Shown here piece after piece: positions 43,114 through 53,973 of a stretch of 64,000 nt of DNA. Origin of the DNA: Didymella arachidicola. Lineage: Eukaryota > Ascomycota > Dothideomycetes > Pleosporales > Didymellaceae. The notes beneath the pieces are model-generated. The model was not told where the DNA came from. It made no database searches and worked only from the letters and a program-made list of their open reading frames with translations. Made by a program: the position numbers and the translations under genes. Positions within the stretch are counted from its first letter, which is position 1. The number at the start of each line of letters is the position of its first letter. The stretch spans positions 62,001-126,000 of the forward strand of contig CM049994.1 of the NCBI GenBank assembly GCA_016630955.3, in the 5' to 3' direction.

Positions 43114-44041
43114 ATGTCGTCGACCCCGCCCAAGAAGGACGGTGTGGAACCGCCGCAGTCGCCTGACGACGATAGCCACATGGACAGGAACGCTGAGGAT
43201 ACACAAGCCCACGGACTCGGCTACGAATTCGAGGTCAAGGAGCAGGATCGATGGCTGCCTATTGCGAATGGTGCGTACTACCGCTTGGTTTGTTTGATTT
43301 GATATGCTTGGTTGTTTGTTGCTGGATGCTTCACTGTTGCCTGCTGGATGCTTATTGTCTCCTGCTTGATGCGCACAACACGCCATGTCGTCGCCGCACT
43401 CGTCGCCGCACTCGCTCACCTCCCCGCCCGTCAGTGGCGCCCCCAACACCGCGTCCGATGCTAACATACGCAACTTTGCTCCAGTCGCCCGCATCATGAA
43501 AACAGCGCTCCCCGAGAACGCAAAGATCGCAAAGGAGGCCAAGGAATGCATGCAGGAGTGCGTCAGCGAGTTCATCTCCTTCATCACCAGCGAGGGTGCG
43601 TCAGCCCGCCCACACCACTCCCTGCCAGACTAACACCCGCAGCCTCGGAAAAGTGCCAGCAGGAAAAGCGCAAGACGGTCAACGGCGAGGACATACTCTT
43701 CGCCATGACATCGCTCGGCTTCGAGAACTACTCCGAGGCGCTCAAAATCTACCTCTCTCGGTACCGCGAGGTAAGCTGCCCACTCCCCTCGTCTGTGCCT
43801 CTCCTTTGTGAACGCATTGGCGCAAACCGTTTCTAAACTTGGTATTGATTGGTGGAACAAGACCCTTCTCGCAAATCAGAACAAGCCTACCGGCCAGTTC
43901 GGTGCGCCTGGGGCCGGCGCCAACCCGCCCGGAGAAAATCCCCAGCAGCATGTTCTGAGCGCCGACCAGGATATGGCCGAGGACGGCGCCACCGCGTTTG
44001 GGTACAGCGTCCACAACGGGAACGGGAGCGCCGACTACTAG
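43114..44041 (+). CDS. HAP3: NF-YB/HAP3 subunit of the CCAAT-binding complex
   Basis: Histone-fold subunit of the heterotrimeric CCAAT-binding factor in the nucleus. Four exons: 43114-43270, 43485-43595, 43643-43770 and 43862-44041, with introns of 214, 47 and 91 nt, give 191 aa. Junctions yield the conserved YEFEVKEQDRWLPIAN-VARIMKTALPENAK, FISFITSE-ASEKCQQEKRK and TVNGEDILFAMTSLGFENY, so the core (about 42-132) is certain. The last acceptor is less certain: GAACAAG at 43861 gives RE-TLLANQNKP, which I prefer because the fungal family has RET here. An acceptor at 43879 would also keep frame. Its own promoter carries a consensus NF-Y site in a palindrome. An alternative open start lies inside intron 1 (43385). 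Confidence 0.95.
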
Positions 44042-44529
44042 GACGAGTCGCGGGAGGATCGGAAGGAGGGGAAGACATAGTCGCAGGAGGAAGAAGTGCG
44101 TTTGGCGGTGCATACGCGCTGAAAGAGACGGACAGAATTGGACTGCAAAGGGACTATGCGCGTGTCTTGCGTGGAATCTTGGACGTGCGCCAGACAAACG
44201 CATCCGACACCAAGAAACGGCGTACGGCGCGTTGGGAGGCTTGGATAGCCAATGCCAGGATAGCTTTCATACTTGGGTTTTTAATACAACACTTCCCCGC
44301 GCACCGCCCTGCCTATCGTGAACATTGCATGACTCGCGGTACAACACCATCTCGTGCTTTCCCAAAAACGTTGGTTCAAACGTAAGCATAAGCCCTAACC
44401 CACGATAGAATCCGCTCGCACGCCTCATCGCCCTCACGCTCCAGAACTACCCACCACCACCTCCAACCCACTGTCCAACCCAGCCCCAGCACCGCTCTCT
44501 ACCCCAAAGCCCAACCCACCACCACAACC
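44042..44529. other. Intergenic between NF-YB/HAP3 and the alpha/beta hydrolase
   Basis: 488 bp. It should hold the HAP3 3' UTR and the hydrolase promoter. It turns strongly C-rich from about 44440. No coding feature seen. Confidence 0.45.
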
Positions 44530-45525
44530 ATGCCCCCGTCCCTCGTCCTCCCCCGCCCAAACACCCCCTTCACCCCAAAACCCCCCATCCCCGCACCCAC
44601 AGAAGAATCCTTCACACGCACCTTCGGCGCCCTCCTCCCCCCCGCAACATACCTCACCCTCCCCGCCGGCAGAGCAGCATACTACTTCTTCCCCGCGACC
44701 TCTCCCGCAACCCCCGCATCCAAGGCGCCACAACGAGCGCTGCTCATCCACGGCGTGCAAACCCCCGCCCTCGGCCTGCTCCCCCTCATCACCGCGCTGC
44801 GGAACAAGTACCCCGGCACCGCGTTCGCGACGCTCGATCTGTGGGGCCACGGGCTGAGCGATACGCCTGTGGCCCCGCACGAGGGGGGGTTGTTTTGGGG
44901 GCTGGTGCACGGGGTGCTGTGTGCGTTGGGGTGGGAGAATGGGGACGGGGTGGGGATTGTGGGGTACTCGTTTGGCGCGGTGCTGGGGATGGGGTATTTG
45001 GCGGAGTTTCCGGCGGCTGTGCGGGTGGGGAGTGTGGTGTTGGTTGCGCCTGCGGGGTTGCTGAGACGGGTGTGGTTTACGGAGCGCGAGAGGGTGTTGT
45101 TGGGGGAGGCGTGTGCGGAGGAGGAGGAGGAGGAGGCGGTGGGGGTTGTGTTTGAGGCGCTGGAGGGGAGGGCGCTGCCTATTGGTGTTCCGGCGGATTG
45201 GGAGCAGAGGGTGCAGAGGGGGGAGGTTGTGGCGCAGGCGGTTAAGAGGTGGCAGGTTGAGAATCATGGGGGGCATGTGGCGAGTGTGGTGGGGGTTTTT
45301 AGGGACGGGGGGGTTATGGATAATGAGGGGTTGTTTGGGAGGGCGCGCAAGTTGGGGGTTAAGGCGTTCGTTGTGTTGGGGGAGAGGGATGGGATGAGTA
45401 CAAGGGAGGAGATTGAGGGGTTGGGGTTTGAGGTGAAGGTTGTGGAGGGGGCGGGACATGGGGTTGTGAGGGAGAATGTGGGCGAGGTTGCGGGGTTGAT
45501 TGGCGAGTTCTGGGATGGACTTTGA
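44530..45525 (+). CDS. Alpha/beta hydrolase fold protein
   Basis: Intronless, 331 aa. The oxyanion-hole motif LIHGVQTPALG (about 73) and DLWGHGLSDTP are followed by the nucleophile elbow GYSFGAVLG (Ser about 147), a likely acid in LGERDGMS and a catalytic His in GAGHGVVREN, so the triad looks complete. Substrate unknown; esterase or epoxide-hydrolase-like activity is possible. Base composition is extreme: the first third is C-rich on the coding strand and from about 44880 it is almost pure G-rich in wobble positions. It converges with PFA4, 120 bp downstream. Confidence 0.88.
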   Translation: MPPSLVLPRPNTPFTPKPPIPAPTEESFTRTFGALLPPATYLTLPAGRAAYYFFPATSPATPASKAPQRALLIHGVQTPALGLLPLITALRNKYPGTAFATLDLWGHGLSDTPVAPHEGGLFWGLVHGVLCALGWENGDGVGIVGYSFGAVLGMGYLAEFPAAVRVGSVVLVAPAGLLRRVWFTERERVLLGEACAEEEEEEAVGVVFEALEGRALPIGVPADWEQRVQRGEVVAQAVKRWQVENHGGHVASVVGVFRDGGVMDNEGLFGRARKLGVKAFVVLGERDGMSTREEIEGLGFEVKVVEGAGHGVVRENVGEVAGLIGEFWDGL

Positions 45526-45645
45526 TGGCGTGGTGGTGGGCGGTGCGTTTGGGATATTGTGTGTGGCTTGGAGAGACGAGGAGTATATCCAATACGTGTT
45601 ATAGGTGATGGCTGCACGACTACGTCGAGCGTGATTCTGACCGCC

Positions 45646-47028
45646 CTACTGTACTGAAGCCGCCTGTCTCCGCGCGATCAAGACGCTGAGCGGGATATCG
45701 TCTTCCTGCTCATCGTAAAACTCAACGTCCTCATCTACACCAAAGTCCTTCAGTCTCTCGCCCTCGGAGTTCCGCCATCCCTCTTCCCCCTCTCCCTCGC
45801 CGTACTTGCTCCCATCGTCCTCCGCTTCTTCGCTGCCATCGTCCACGGGATTGTATTCGTATTCTTCCCGCCTCTCATCCCGGAAGGTCTCCATACGCTG
45901 AACAAACGGCTTCCGCCGACGCACCCCATCTTCCGCCTGCCGGGCCCGGAACGCCGCGAGTGTGTCCTCCTTGCTGAGCTCTGCATCGCGGTACGTGAAC
46001 GCCGGTCCGTCTCCCCCCGCCCTCCGGCGGTAACTGCGATCCGGGTCTGGAGGCGGCCATGTCGTATCCGCGTCCTCGAAGCCGTTTGTCTCGAACGCCA
46101 ACCCGGACTCCACCGACGGCGTGCTCGCGAGCGGATTAAACCACGAGAGCGGATTCGCAGTGCCCATGCCCTGCGCGATATTCGCGAAGATGCCGATGTC
46201 GTAGGGGAACTCCTGGCGCTGGATGCGCACCTGCGCGCCGTCCGGGGTGGAGAGGTAGCCGCCGAAGTGGCGGGCGCGCCGGAGGAGCGTGTTGTGGCGC
46301 TCGATTTCCCAGCCCTCGATTGTGGTCGTGTTGACGGCGAGACACCATATGTTGCGCAGGAGCAGGATTCCCAGCGCAAAGAGGGTGATGCTGTTTGCAG
46401 TGAGGGTCGCGAAGAGGTGTGCGAGCTGGAGCATTGAGGGGCCTAGGTAGGACGGCAGATCGCGGTTACTCCAGAGGTGGGCCAGTCGCGTGAAGATAAG
46501 TTTTTCAAAGATGCCGAGTCCGGTGGTGGCGTAGAGGAGGAAGCGGATGAAGTGAGGAAAGGTGGTGTGAGATACGCAATTTGCGGTCCAGGGGCAGTGG
46601 TGGTCCATCTTAGGTATGCACCTGGATATGTAAGTACGTTTTCTTGTTTATGAAGTTTTGACAACAATCCAGTCTCCAGCGTACCTCTTGCACTCCTTGC
46701 AATGATGGGCCCTGGGTGGTTTTGGAGCATCGCATTTCCGGCACCACTTCCTGCTCTTTGCCACCGCATCTCGCTCCCTTTCGCTGACAACTGACTTCTC
46801 ATCCCCTAGCTCTTTCTCCGCCCAGTCCGTTGGTATTTTCCCTGGGTCGACATACACACTCTTGGTATAGGTGATCCATATGAGGATCAGGGTGACGTTT
46901 GCTGCAATGAGTTCGTTCTTGGTGAGCGGCTCCGGATCAAGTTGCATCAACAGCCATTGCGAAGGATATCCCAGCACAAATATCAAGCCGTACACAAAGG
47001 GCACGGCAAATCGTGAGAGCGCTGACAT
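45646..47028 (-). CDS. PFA4: PFA4, DHHC palmitoyltransferase
   Basis: ER membrane protein S-acyltransferase. Exons 46685-47028 and 45646-46621 (63-nt intron) give 439 aa starting MSALSRFAVPFVYGL (47028). Upstream in-frame Met codons exist, but this start puts the first membrane helix at the N-terminus, as in the family. The junction CKECKR-CIPKMDHHCPW restores the zinc-binding Cys-rich domain and the DHHC active site (about residue 121). Four membrane segments are visible, then an acidic cytosolic tail (YNPVDDGSEEAEDDG). The yeast enzyme modifies chitin synthase Chs3. It is head to head with ALG12. Confidence 0.93.
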
Positions 47029-47180
47029 GTTGATGGAGGAACGCGTGAGGTCGAAGGAGGAAGGCGCGGTCGTGCGCCAGGACACGTGATGGCGCATGAA
47101 CTCCACTTCTTCATCACTGCACATCACTCCATCTGTACTTCCAATTAGCACTCCGTTGGAGTTTTGAAGTCACAGATGTC
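47029..47180. promoter_or_regulatory. 152-bp bidirectional promoter between PFA4 and ALG12
   Basis: Two ER-protein genes start 152 bp apart on opposite strands. It includes a CACGTG E-box at 47082-47087 near the PFA4 side. Confidence 0.6.
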
Positions 47181-48986
47181 ATGGCCGTATCAACGTGGCC
47201 GTTCTTGCTACTGATACCTGCGTTCATTTTGATCCACCTGTTCGTTTCGCCGTACACCAAGGTCGAGGAATCGTTCAACATCCAAGCCACCCACGATATC
47301 TTGGTTCACGGCATTCCAGGAAGCAACGTTGATCAATTCCTCACCGCCAACTATGATCATGTATCGTTCCCAGGAAGCGTGCCACGGACTTTCGCAGGCG
47401 CGTTGATCCTGAGTGGCTTGTCGCGACCACTCGCTGGGTTCCTGGACAATGCAGCACATATGCAGCTTCTAGGTAGAACTTCTAGTGCATTACCATGCTC
47501 AAATGGCTAATAGCTTGATAGTGAGAGGGGTCCTGGGCTTGTGCAATGCTTTCTCGCTTGTTGCGTTCGGTCGGAGCGTCCAGAAAGCCTTTGGAACGTC
47601 TGCATGCATTTGGTACGCCTTGTTCCAGGCAAGCCAGTTCCATGTCATCTACTATGCATCTCGAACGCTTCCGAACATGTTTGCTTTTGTGTTCAGTAAG
47701 TCCTGCATCAAGGATATGCTGCGTGCGACTGATGGCGAACAGGCAACTTTGCGCTTCGAGCCCTACTGAATGCGCACACGGTGTCATACAGCAGAGAGGA
47801 CGTCAATCGACGGCTGCGACTATGTCTGTATCTGCTCACTATAGCTGGCGTAGTCTTCCGTTCTGAACTGGCGCTCTTGGTCGGAACGATCACCCTCTAT
47901 CTGCTCATCACGCAGCGCATCTCCATCGTCAAAGTTATCATCCCCGCTGGATTGGGGGGACTTCTCATCGGATTGCTGTGCACGGTTCCCATCGACTCTT
48001 TCTTCTGGCAGTCCTTCCCACTCTGGCCGGAATGGATAGCCTTCTACTACAACACGATCCAAGGCCACTCCGCCGACTGGGGTGTCTCGCCATGGCACTT
48101 CTACTTCCTCAATGCGCTCCCGCGCCTCCTCCTCAACCCAGCAACATACCTTCTCTGCATCCCCGTCGTGGTCTTGAACGCTGCAACACGCCCACGAAGC
48201 CTCCACCTTCTCGTCCCCCTCCTCACCTTCATCGCGCTCTACAGCTTCCTCCCACACAAAGAATGGCGCTTCATCATCTACGTGATCCCCGGTCTGACCG
48301 GCGTCGCTTCAGCCGGCGCATCCTGGATCTGGACGCGGCGCTCCAAGTCCCCCCTCTACGCTGTTCTCTCGCTCAGCCTCGTCCTCTCCGTCCTCGGCTC
48401 CTTCACCGCATCGAGCGCCCTGCTTGCGCTCTCCAGCCTCAACTATCCGGGCGGTATGGCCATGCAGGCGCTCCACACCAATATCCCCGTCCACCAGAAC
48501 CACGTCCGTGTGTATGCTGACAATCTCGCGTGTCAGACGGGCGTCACGCGGTTCCTGGAGGTGCACAGCGCGTCGCAGACGCTGCGAGATGTGCTCGATA
48601 CGCAGCACGAGCTGCAGGCGAGGTCGTGGACGTACGACAAGACCGAGGATCCGGCGCTACTGCTGGATCCGTTGTTCTGGGCTAAATTCGATTACGTACT
48701 TGCTGAGAGGCCGGAGAAGGTTATAGGCAGCTGGGAGGTCGTGGATGTTGTACATGGGTTTGGGGGTGTGAGGGTGCTGAAACCGGGGCAGGGAAGCGAG
48801 GACGTTCTTGAAGAAGTCAGTAGCAGTGGCGCTGCGACGACGCTTGCTGGCGGACATTGGACGGATAGGGTTGCTGGAGCGTGGAAGGTGCTTGAGGGAG
48901 TGTTGCGGGAGAAGGTCTTAAGAGGGTATTGGGTAGAAGTGAGGATGGAGCCCAGGATCAGGATCCTGCACAACCTCAAGAATTAG
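47181..48986 (+). CDS. ALG12: ALG12, Dol-P-Man alpha-1,6-mannosyltransferase
   Basis: ER-lumenal GT22 mannosyltransferase adding the eighth mannose in N-glycan precursor synthesis. Three exons: 47181-47472, 47522-47695 and 47743-48986, with introns of 49 and 47 nt, give 569 aa. Marks: KVEESFNIQATHD near the N-terminus (GT22 signature), FHVIYYASRTLPNMFAF, and HKEWRFIIYVIPGL, with about ten hydrophobic segments. The start MAVSTWPFLLL is the first Met. The 3' third switches to G-rich coding strand. Confidence 0.95.
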
Positions 48987-49116
48987 GTTGAGCGTCGACG
49001 ACCATTGTATCGTTGCATGTCTCGTTTTAGTCAAATACATCGCCCTCAATGCATCAGGTCTCTGCCTCGATCGCCGTGTGCCACCACCGCTCAAGCACCA
49101 CACCACAAGCCCACCC

Positions 49117-49853
49117 CTACTGCGCAGGCACATTCGCCGCCGCCTTCTCACCCTTCGTCTTCTTCTTATCCTCAACCAACTCTATATTATCCTCCGGGAT
49201 ATCCTTATACTTCTCCAGCAGAAACTCCTCAATATCCTCGCTCAAATCACCCTGCACCGTAATCTCCTCGCCGCCACCAGGTAGCTTGGTCACGCTCGCG
49301 CCCGTCGCAAACTTCTTGCCAAAGTCCTTGGACACCTTCTTGATATCGAGGCCAAACGCCTCCAGGCCACTCACGGCAGTGACGTACTTGCGCTTGTTGC
49401 GCTCGATGCGCTTGATTATTATTTTGCTCGCGGCGCGAGTCTCGGCCTCGCGTTTCTCTGCGGAGGCGGCTTTGTTTGCTTTCTTGACGGCATCTTTTTC
49501 GGCGCGTTTTTGGGCTTCGACGGAAAGGGAGGAGAGGTTCTGCGCGAGTGCTTCTGTGTGGGTGTGTTAGGGCGGAGGTGTAAGGCGAGGGAGGAAGGTA
49601 CCTTGTGAGTAGAGCTTTGCGTGCAGGTCGGGCTGCGCGTCTGCGAGCCATTCTTCACATTTCTTCGTTGTCCCGCCGAATTCGCAGTACTGTTGCAGAG
49701 GTGTTAGAGAGAGAAGGATGCGCTGCAAGACGGTGTCGTACCTACTTCTGGAGGTAGTGTGCATACTATGCCTTGTCAGTAAGTGCCTGCAGCTCAAGAA
49801 TGTGTGAAATTACCTCCACAGTATGTCACCTTGACTGGTAGTGTGTCTGCCAT
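49117..49853 (-). CDS. TMA22: TMA22, DENR-like translation factor, with a 20-nt internal exon
   Basis: SUI1-domain protein that works with Tma20 (MCT-1) in ribosome recycling and reinitiation. Four exons: 49814-49853, 49746-49765, 49602-49689 and 49117-49553, with introns of 48, 56 and 48 nt, give 194 aa. The joined N-terminus VTYCGVCTLPPEYCEFGGTT matches the DENR Cys motif exactly, and only the 20-nt exon supplies VCTLPPE. The SUI1-like part includes GEEITVQGDLSEDIEEFLLEKY. It is convergent with ALG12, only 130 bp downstream. Confidence 0.95.
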
Positions 49854-50400
49854 GATTTGTTGTGTGTTGTGGTTGAGCTCTGGCTTTGATAGATGGTTGC
49901 GTCGTTCAAACGCGTTGGCGGGGTTGGTGGGGTTTGAGTGCAAGGGTCTGGCTGATCGCATCTGTACAGCACCTGCAAAGCTCACAGACAACAGGCCTAA
50001 GAAGAAGTGCAAGAACAGACTTGGTGATGGACTTGTTTTTGTGTATCGTCATGGTCGTGCCAGAGGCTGCAAAACATCATTGTCTTGTCAGCGAAGGCCG
50101 ACTTTCTCGCGTTCTATGTGGCAATGGCAAGGCAGTCTTAATGGTGAAGTCGTCAGCAATAACGCAGTCCAAGACCATGGTCTGAAACCACCGTGTCCTT
50201 GGTGACAAAACTTTTTCCTGTGATGCCCTACAGCTTCTCTCTGTGACATCTTCATTTCATGCTCGCTAGTCATGCAGATACCCTCCATACCTCCCAACGC
50301 TGCACCTCCCACAACCGCTCTTCGACTACTGCCCCGGCTGTTGAACAACCTGGATATTGTTCTTCTTCTGTAGCAAAGTCAGCACCGCTCTTCTCACATC
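49854..50400. other. Intergenic between TMA22 and prefoldin 2
   Basis: 547 bp containing the TMA22 promoter and the prefoldin 3' end. Nothing else seen. Confidence 0.45.
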
Positions 50401-50874
50401 TCACAAATTACGTGCCTTCCACTTCTCCATCTCATCCTGCCTCGTCTTGTACTGCTTGACCAGCTCCTCCAGCGTCTTCTTCAGCCCGTCCTGGTTAGTC
50501 TGAAGGATAGGTACGATGTCAGCGACTGTGCGCTCAGCGAGTACGCCGTTGATCATGCGGAAGCATTTGCGGTCGCCAGGTAGCGGCTCTAATGTCTCGA
50601 GCACGAGTCTGGTAGTGTTAGTACTACTACTAGCCGGTTTCCATGTTTCCGATTGACAATGGGACGTGTTCTGGAGAGCTGGTGAGAGGGTGATCGTACT
50701 TGTGTTCTTCTGTCTCTTGCTCAATGTCGCCGATCTTGGAGGCGATGTTTTGCAGCGTCGTCTTGTAGTTTTGGTATGTGGTTTGCAGCTCTGCACGCGG
50801 TCAGAATAAAGTTATTCGAAAGATGAATGTTGTTTCATACGTTGCTGCTTGTCCAGCTGCACTTTTGACGCCAT
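50401..50874 (-). CDS. GIM4: Prefoldin subunit 2
   Basis: Beta-type subunit of the hexameric cytosolic chaperone that hands actin and tubulin to TRiC/CCT. Three exons: 50841-50874, 50700-50790 and 50401-50608, with introns of 50 and 91 nt, give 110 aa. Family marks: MASKVQLDKQQQLQTTYQNY, IEQETEEHK-LVLETLEPL, DRKCFRMINGVLAERTV, and the two coiled-coil arms at each end. The second intron has a perfect TACTAAC branch site. Complete. Confidence 0.95.
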
Positions 50875-51259
50875 CTTGAATTTGGTGATGTGAAGGTGCG
50901 AGGCACGCGCTGGTTGCGGGGAGAGCTCGGAGGTGAAGTTTTGCGACCTCGATGCCTTCAAACAGCCACACGACGAATGAATCAGATAGAGATTGCTGGC
51001 AAGAATGCGATATAATATGCTTCCAATAGCCCACCCACAGCACCACAACTTTTATCTCACGTCTTGTACCGCGGCTGTCTTGACAGTGCTGCGCATGGGC
51101 CAAGTAAACGTTCACGAAATGTGAAGACGCCGATTGGACCCTTGCACCGGCATCTCTCGAGATCGAACTTCGTGCCACTACTCCTCCACGCTCCACGAAT
51201 CCCGCGCTCTCTACCAAAGTTCCGCTTCTCCTCCACATTCACACGCCAATCCGCTCACC
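50875..51259. promoter_or_regulatory. Divergent intergenic region between prefoldin 2 and CMC2
   Basis: 385 bp between divergent starts. No TATA box seen. A pyrimidine-rich stretch (about 51180-51240) precedes the CMC2 ATG. Confidence 0.5.
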
Positions 51260-51668
51260 ATGCATCCTCATTTACACACCGAAGAAGTCCAAAAGAGTAC
51301 GTCCCGCGCCACCCTCACCTCACCCACCGCGGCGCCCACTCCGCGTCTCGGCCACTCGATAGCCCCCGTCCTCCCGACCAATCTAACAACCCCCCACAGG
51401 CTGCGCCGAAGTCGTCGCCGCGCTCGAAGAATGCCACGCACGCGGCTTCCTCTGGAAAGTAACAGGGAACTGCACCGACGCAAAGTACCGTGTGAACATG
51501 TGCCTGCGCGGTCTGCGCCTCGAGCGCACACGACAGAACCGCGAGCAGGCCGCAGAGAAGAGGCAGCATATCAAGAAGGTCTGGGCTGAGCTGGATGCGG
51601 ATAAATACACGGAGGCGGAGCGGGCGGAGCGGTTTGCGGCGCGGCAGGAGAAGGGTGAGGGGGTGTGA
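51260..51668 (+). CDS. CMC2: CMC2-like twin CX9C mitochondrial protein
   Basis: Intermembrane-space protein of cytochrome c oxidase biogenesis. Exons 51260-51296 and 51400-51668 (103-nt intron) give 101 aa. The start MHPHLHTEEVQK is the CMC2 signature, and the junction restores K-SCAEVVAALEEC. Two C-x9-C pairs are intact (CAEVVAALEEC and CTDAKYRVNMC), the pattern oxidised by Mia40. The C-terminus is charged and alpha-helical. It is the last housekeeping gene before the AT-rich region. Confidence 0.92.
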
Positions 51669-53113
51669 GGGCCTGGAGAGTGTGAGGTGGTGTGTATGAT
51701 TGGGATGGGTGTTGGGATTGCATGGCATGGCGTTCGGGTAGTGTTGTACTATATGGGATTATGGGCTCGATTTAGCGGTGTGGGGTTACGAAATTACTTG
51801 CGGCTTTGAAAGCAAGATGGGGTTGTGGTATGACAGGCGTGAGTCTGCACATGTTTTTGTCAGAGAGCCAGTTACCTAGTTGATGCAATTAAGGAGCCAT
51901 TTGTCTTGGATTCCTTGGTATACACTCTTGCGGCAGCACAGTATACAGTTAGAGGCACAGGTGATGAAGACTGGTAGCGCTGGAAGCGCGGGTTATTAGG
52001 TCTATGCTAATAGTTGGAAGTCTATTTACTACATTGATTTAAAATATTAGAGAGGGTTTATAATGTAAATTGTGATTTCAGTATTCTAAAGTGTCTGCCG
52101 AAGTGAGACACTATCGATGTCCTGCGCTCAAGGCCATTCCTTTGAGTCTGAATTATTGACGAGCAAAGACAGCTGCCCATGTGATGAGGGTACTGCTGAT
52201 AGTATTCAAACCACCGGTTAATTAGTCCTGCTTTCAGTGCTGTAAGAGGGCATACTTGCCTGTCCTAATATCGCGGAGCATATTGGTCTCATCTGCTTTA
52301 TCAATTCCATGCTCTACGCTCCGCTATATAACCACAGTATATACTGCATTATATTATAGTAAATCACGTTGTGGACTTCCTCCGGGGGTACTTCAAGATA
52401 GCAGGATTTCTTCAAAGGAGCTTTCGGTGTTATTCTTCCTGTAGATCTGAATTGCATCGCCGTGGAACGTTCATAATGGCCGCGAGTTGCAGTTTACATT
52501 CCTTTCTAATCGGATCCTTTGAACGGGAAATAAGCCTTTCGACTACAAAGGACGCAGCGAGCCGAGAGATGAGCGCTGGGTTCGTGGCTAAAGTGCTGTT
52601 AATAGGAAAGATATGATGGGAGATAGATGATGAGCAGTAGTCTCCGGGCTTGAGAGATCTTTGTTGGCACCGGAAGGGATGGAAATGTTGAAACTGCCAA
52701 AAGTGACTAATTAACAATTGCAGCGTATTGAGAGATTCTGATCTTCAACAGCTGTACAAGCGAGGGCAAGAATCGAAAAATGCCCAGATAATCGCATAGG
52801 GTGCAACAGGTTCGCATTAGAGCATTGGCCTAACATTATGATTCATGAACAATGTCAGAGCTCGGTCAGAAAGCATTGGATGGGACACAGCTGCAAGGGG
52901 ATCACACAGGCTCCCGATTGAGGCGCCATGCATCAGCAAAACACATTATGCTGGACTGGGCTCACGGGAAAGTGATGACGGAACAGCTAGCTGCCAACGC
53001 CTGTACGATCAATATTATATGCCTATGTTCGTGCATGCAGACATGTCTTTTAGGTCTAGGCAAGAGGCCTTGGAATTCTAGCAACGCCTTTGACAAGCTG
53101 AGACAAGATAGAT
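51669..53113. other. AT-richer gene-poor stretch
   Basis: About 1.45 kb with many TATA/TTAA runs and short ORFs on both strands, none with motifs. A 95-codon minus-strand ORF (52430-52717) has no recognisable features. Probably degenerated sequence. Confidence 0.45.
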
Positions 53114-53973
53114 TTAACTTGTTACAAGTACGTCGACAATATCTTGGTACCCCATAGAGCATGCAATGTCTAATGCCGTACGGTTCCTTGAGCTCCTTAT
53201 ATTCCGGTTTACCTGCTTGTCAAGAAGATAGGATACAACCTCAAGTTTGCCAAGTCGAGTTGCTACATGCAGAGGGGTACCTAGACCCTTGAAAATTTCG
53301 TGGTCCCAGGACTGGATATCTCTTGTATACTGTAACTCGTCAAGACAGGCTCCCTCAGCAACAAGCATATCTAGAATTGATAGAGTGTCTGTGGTGCGTT
53401 ATACTTCATGGTGTACTAGCTGGCCTTTGTTGACTGACCCTCGATCAAGCAAGACCTGAAATGTTGAGATTGAAGCGTTACGAGCAACGAAAGACAGTGG
53501 CGTAAGGTCAAGGTAACACCTAGCGTCGGAATCTGCTCCATGACCAAGGAACCACATGGTCATGTCATGATCATGGACAAAGAGCCTAGAGGTATTAGCT
53601 TACCAACTCAAGCAGGGTTAATATTCACTTACCCAAGGACTTGTGGGCAGAACAGACGGAGTGGTTTGTTTACATCCCAGCCATTGTCAAGAAGCGCCTT
53701 GAACAGTGCCTTTGATCCAGCCTCTACTGCTCGTTCAAGGAAGAGCGGAAGTAATGGTAGATCTTGACAGAACAACAGTGTAATGATTCCAGGTCGACAG
53801 TGATCGATAGCTGCAAGTAGGACTGGCCACAAGTTGGAGGACGGATTACCACGTGACAAGTATGCGTTGAGGTCGTCGTGGAAACCTAAGCTGATGTCGT
53901 CGTTATCAACGTCCCCTTCGATACAGAGTCTTGCGAGGAGAGAGATCTCAGGTGGGGGTGGTGTGGTCGCCAT
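53114..53973 (-). pseudogene. Ankyrin-repeat protein gene with an in-frame TAA
   Basis: Exons 53633-53973 (start MATTPPPPEISLLARLC) and 53114-53585 with a 47-nt GTAAGT intron. The first exon encodes ankyrin-like units (LPVLL-type helices, LFKALLDNGWDVNKPLRL), the second WFLGHGADSDARCYLDLTPLSFVARNAS, then TPLHVATRLGKLEVVSYLLDK and TALDIACSMGYQDIVDVLVTS. The frame is uninterrupted except for TAA in LVHHEV-stop-RTTDTLSILDML (about 53395). CAA to TAA is the simplest origin. A GT-AG removal of the stop would shift frame. A functional readthrough or an assembly error cannot be excluded. Confidence 0.65.

Noticed and set aside
43859..43880. Acceptor at 43879 for the last NF-YB exon
   Set aside because: In frame, but it removes TLLANQ, and the upstream acceptor at 43861 gives RET, which fits the family better. 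Kept only as an alternative.
44434..45459. 341-codon minus-strand ORF
   Set aside because: Antisense to the alpha/beta hydrolase. It is very Pro/His-rich at one end and Gly-rich at the other, as expected from the skewed base composition, and carries no motif.
52430..52717. 95-codon minus-strand ORF beside the ankyrin gene
   Set aside because: I looked for ankyrin units or a missing exon of the neighbouring gene and found none.
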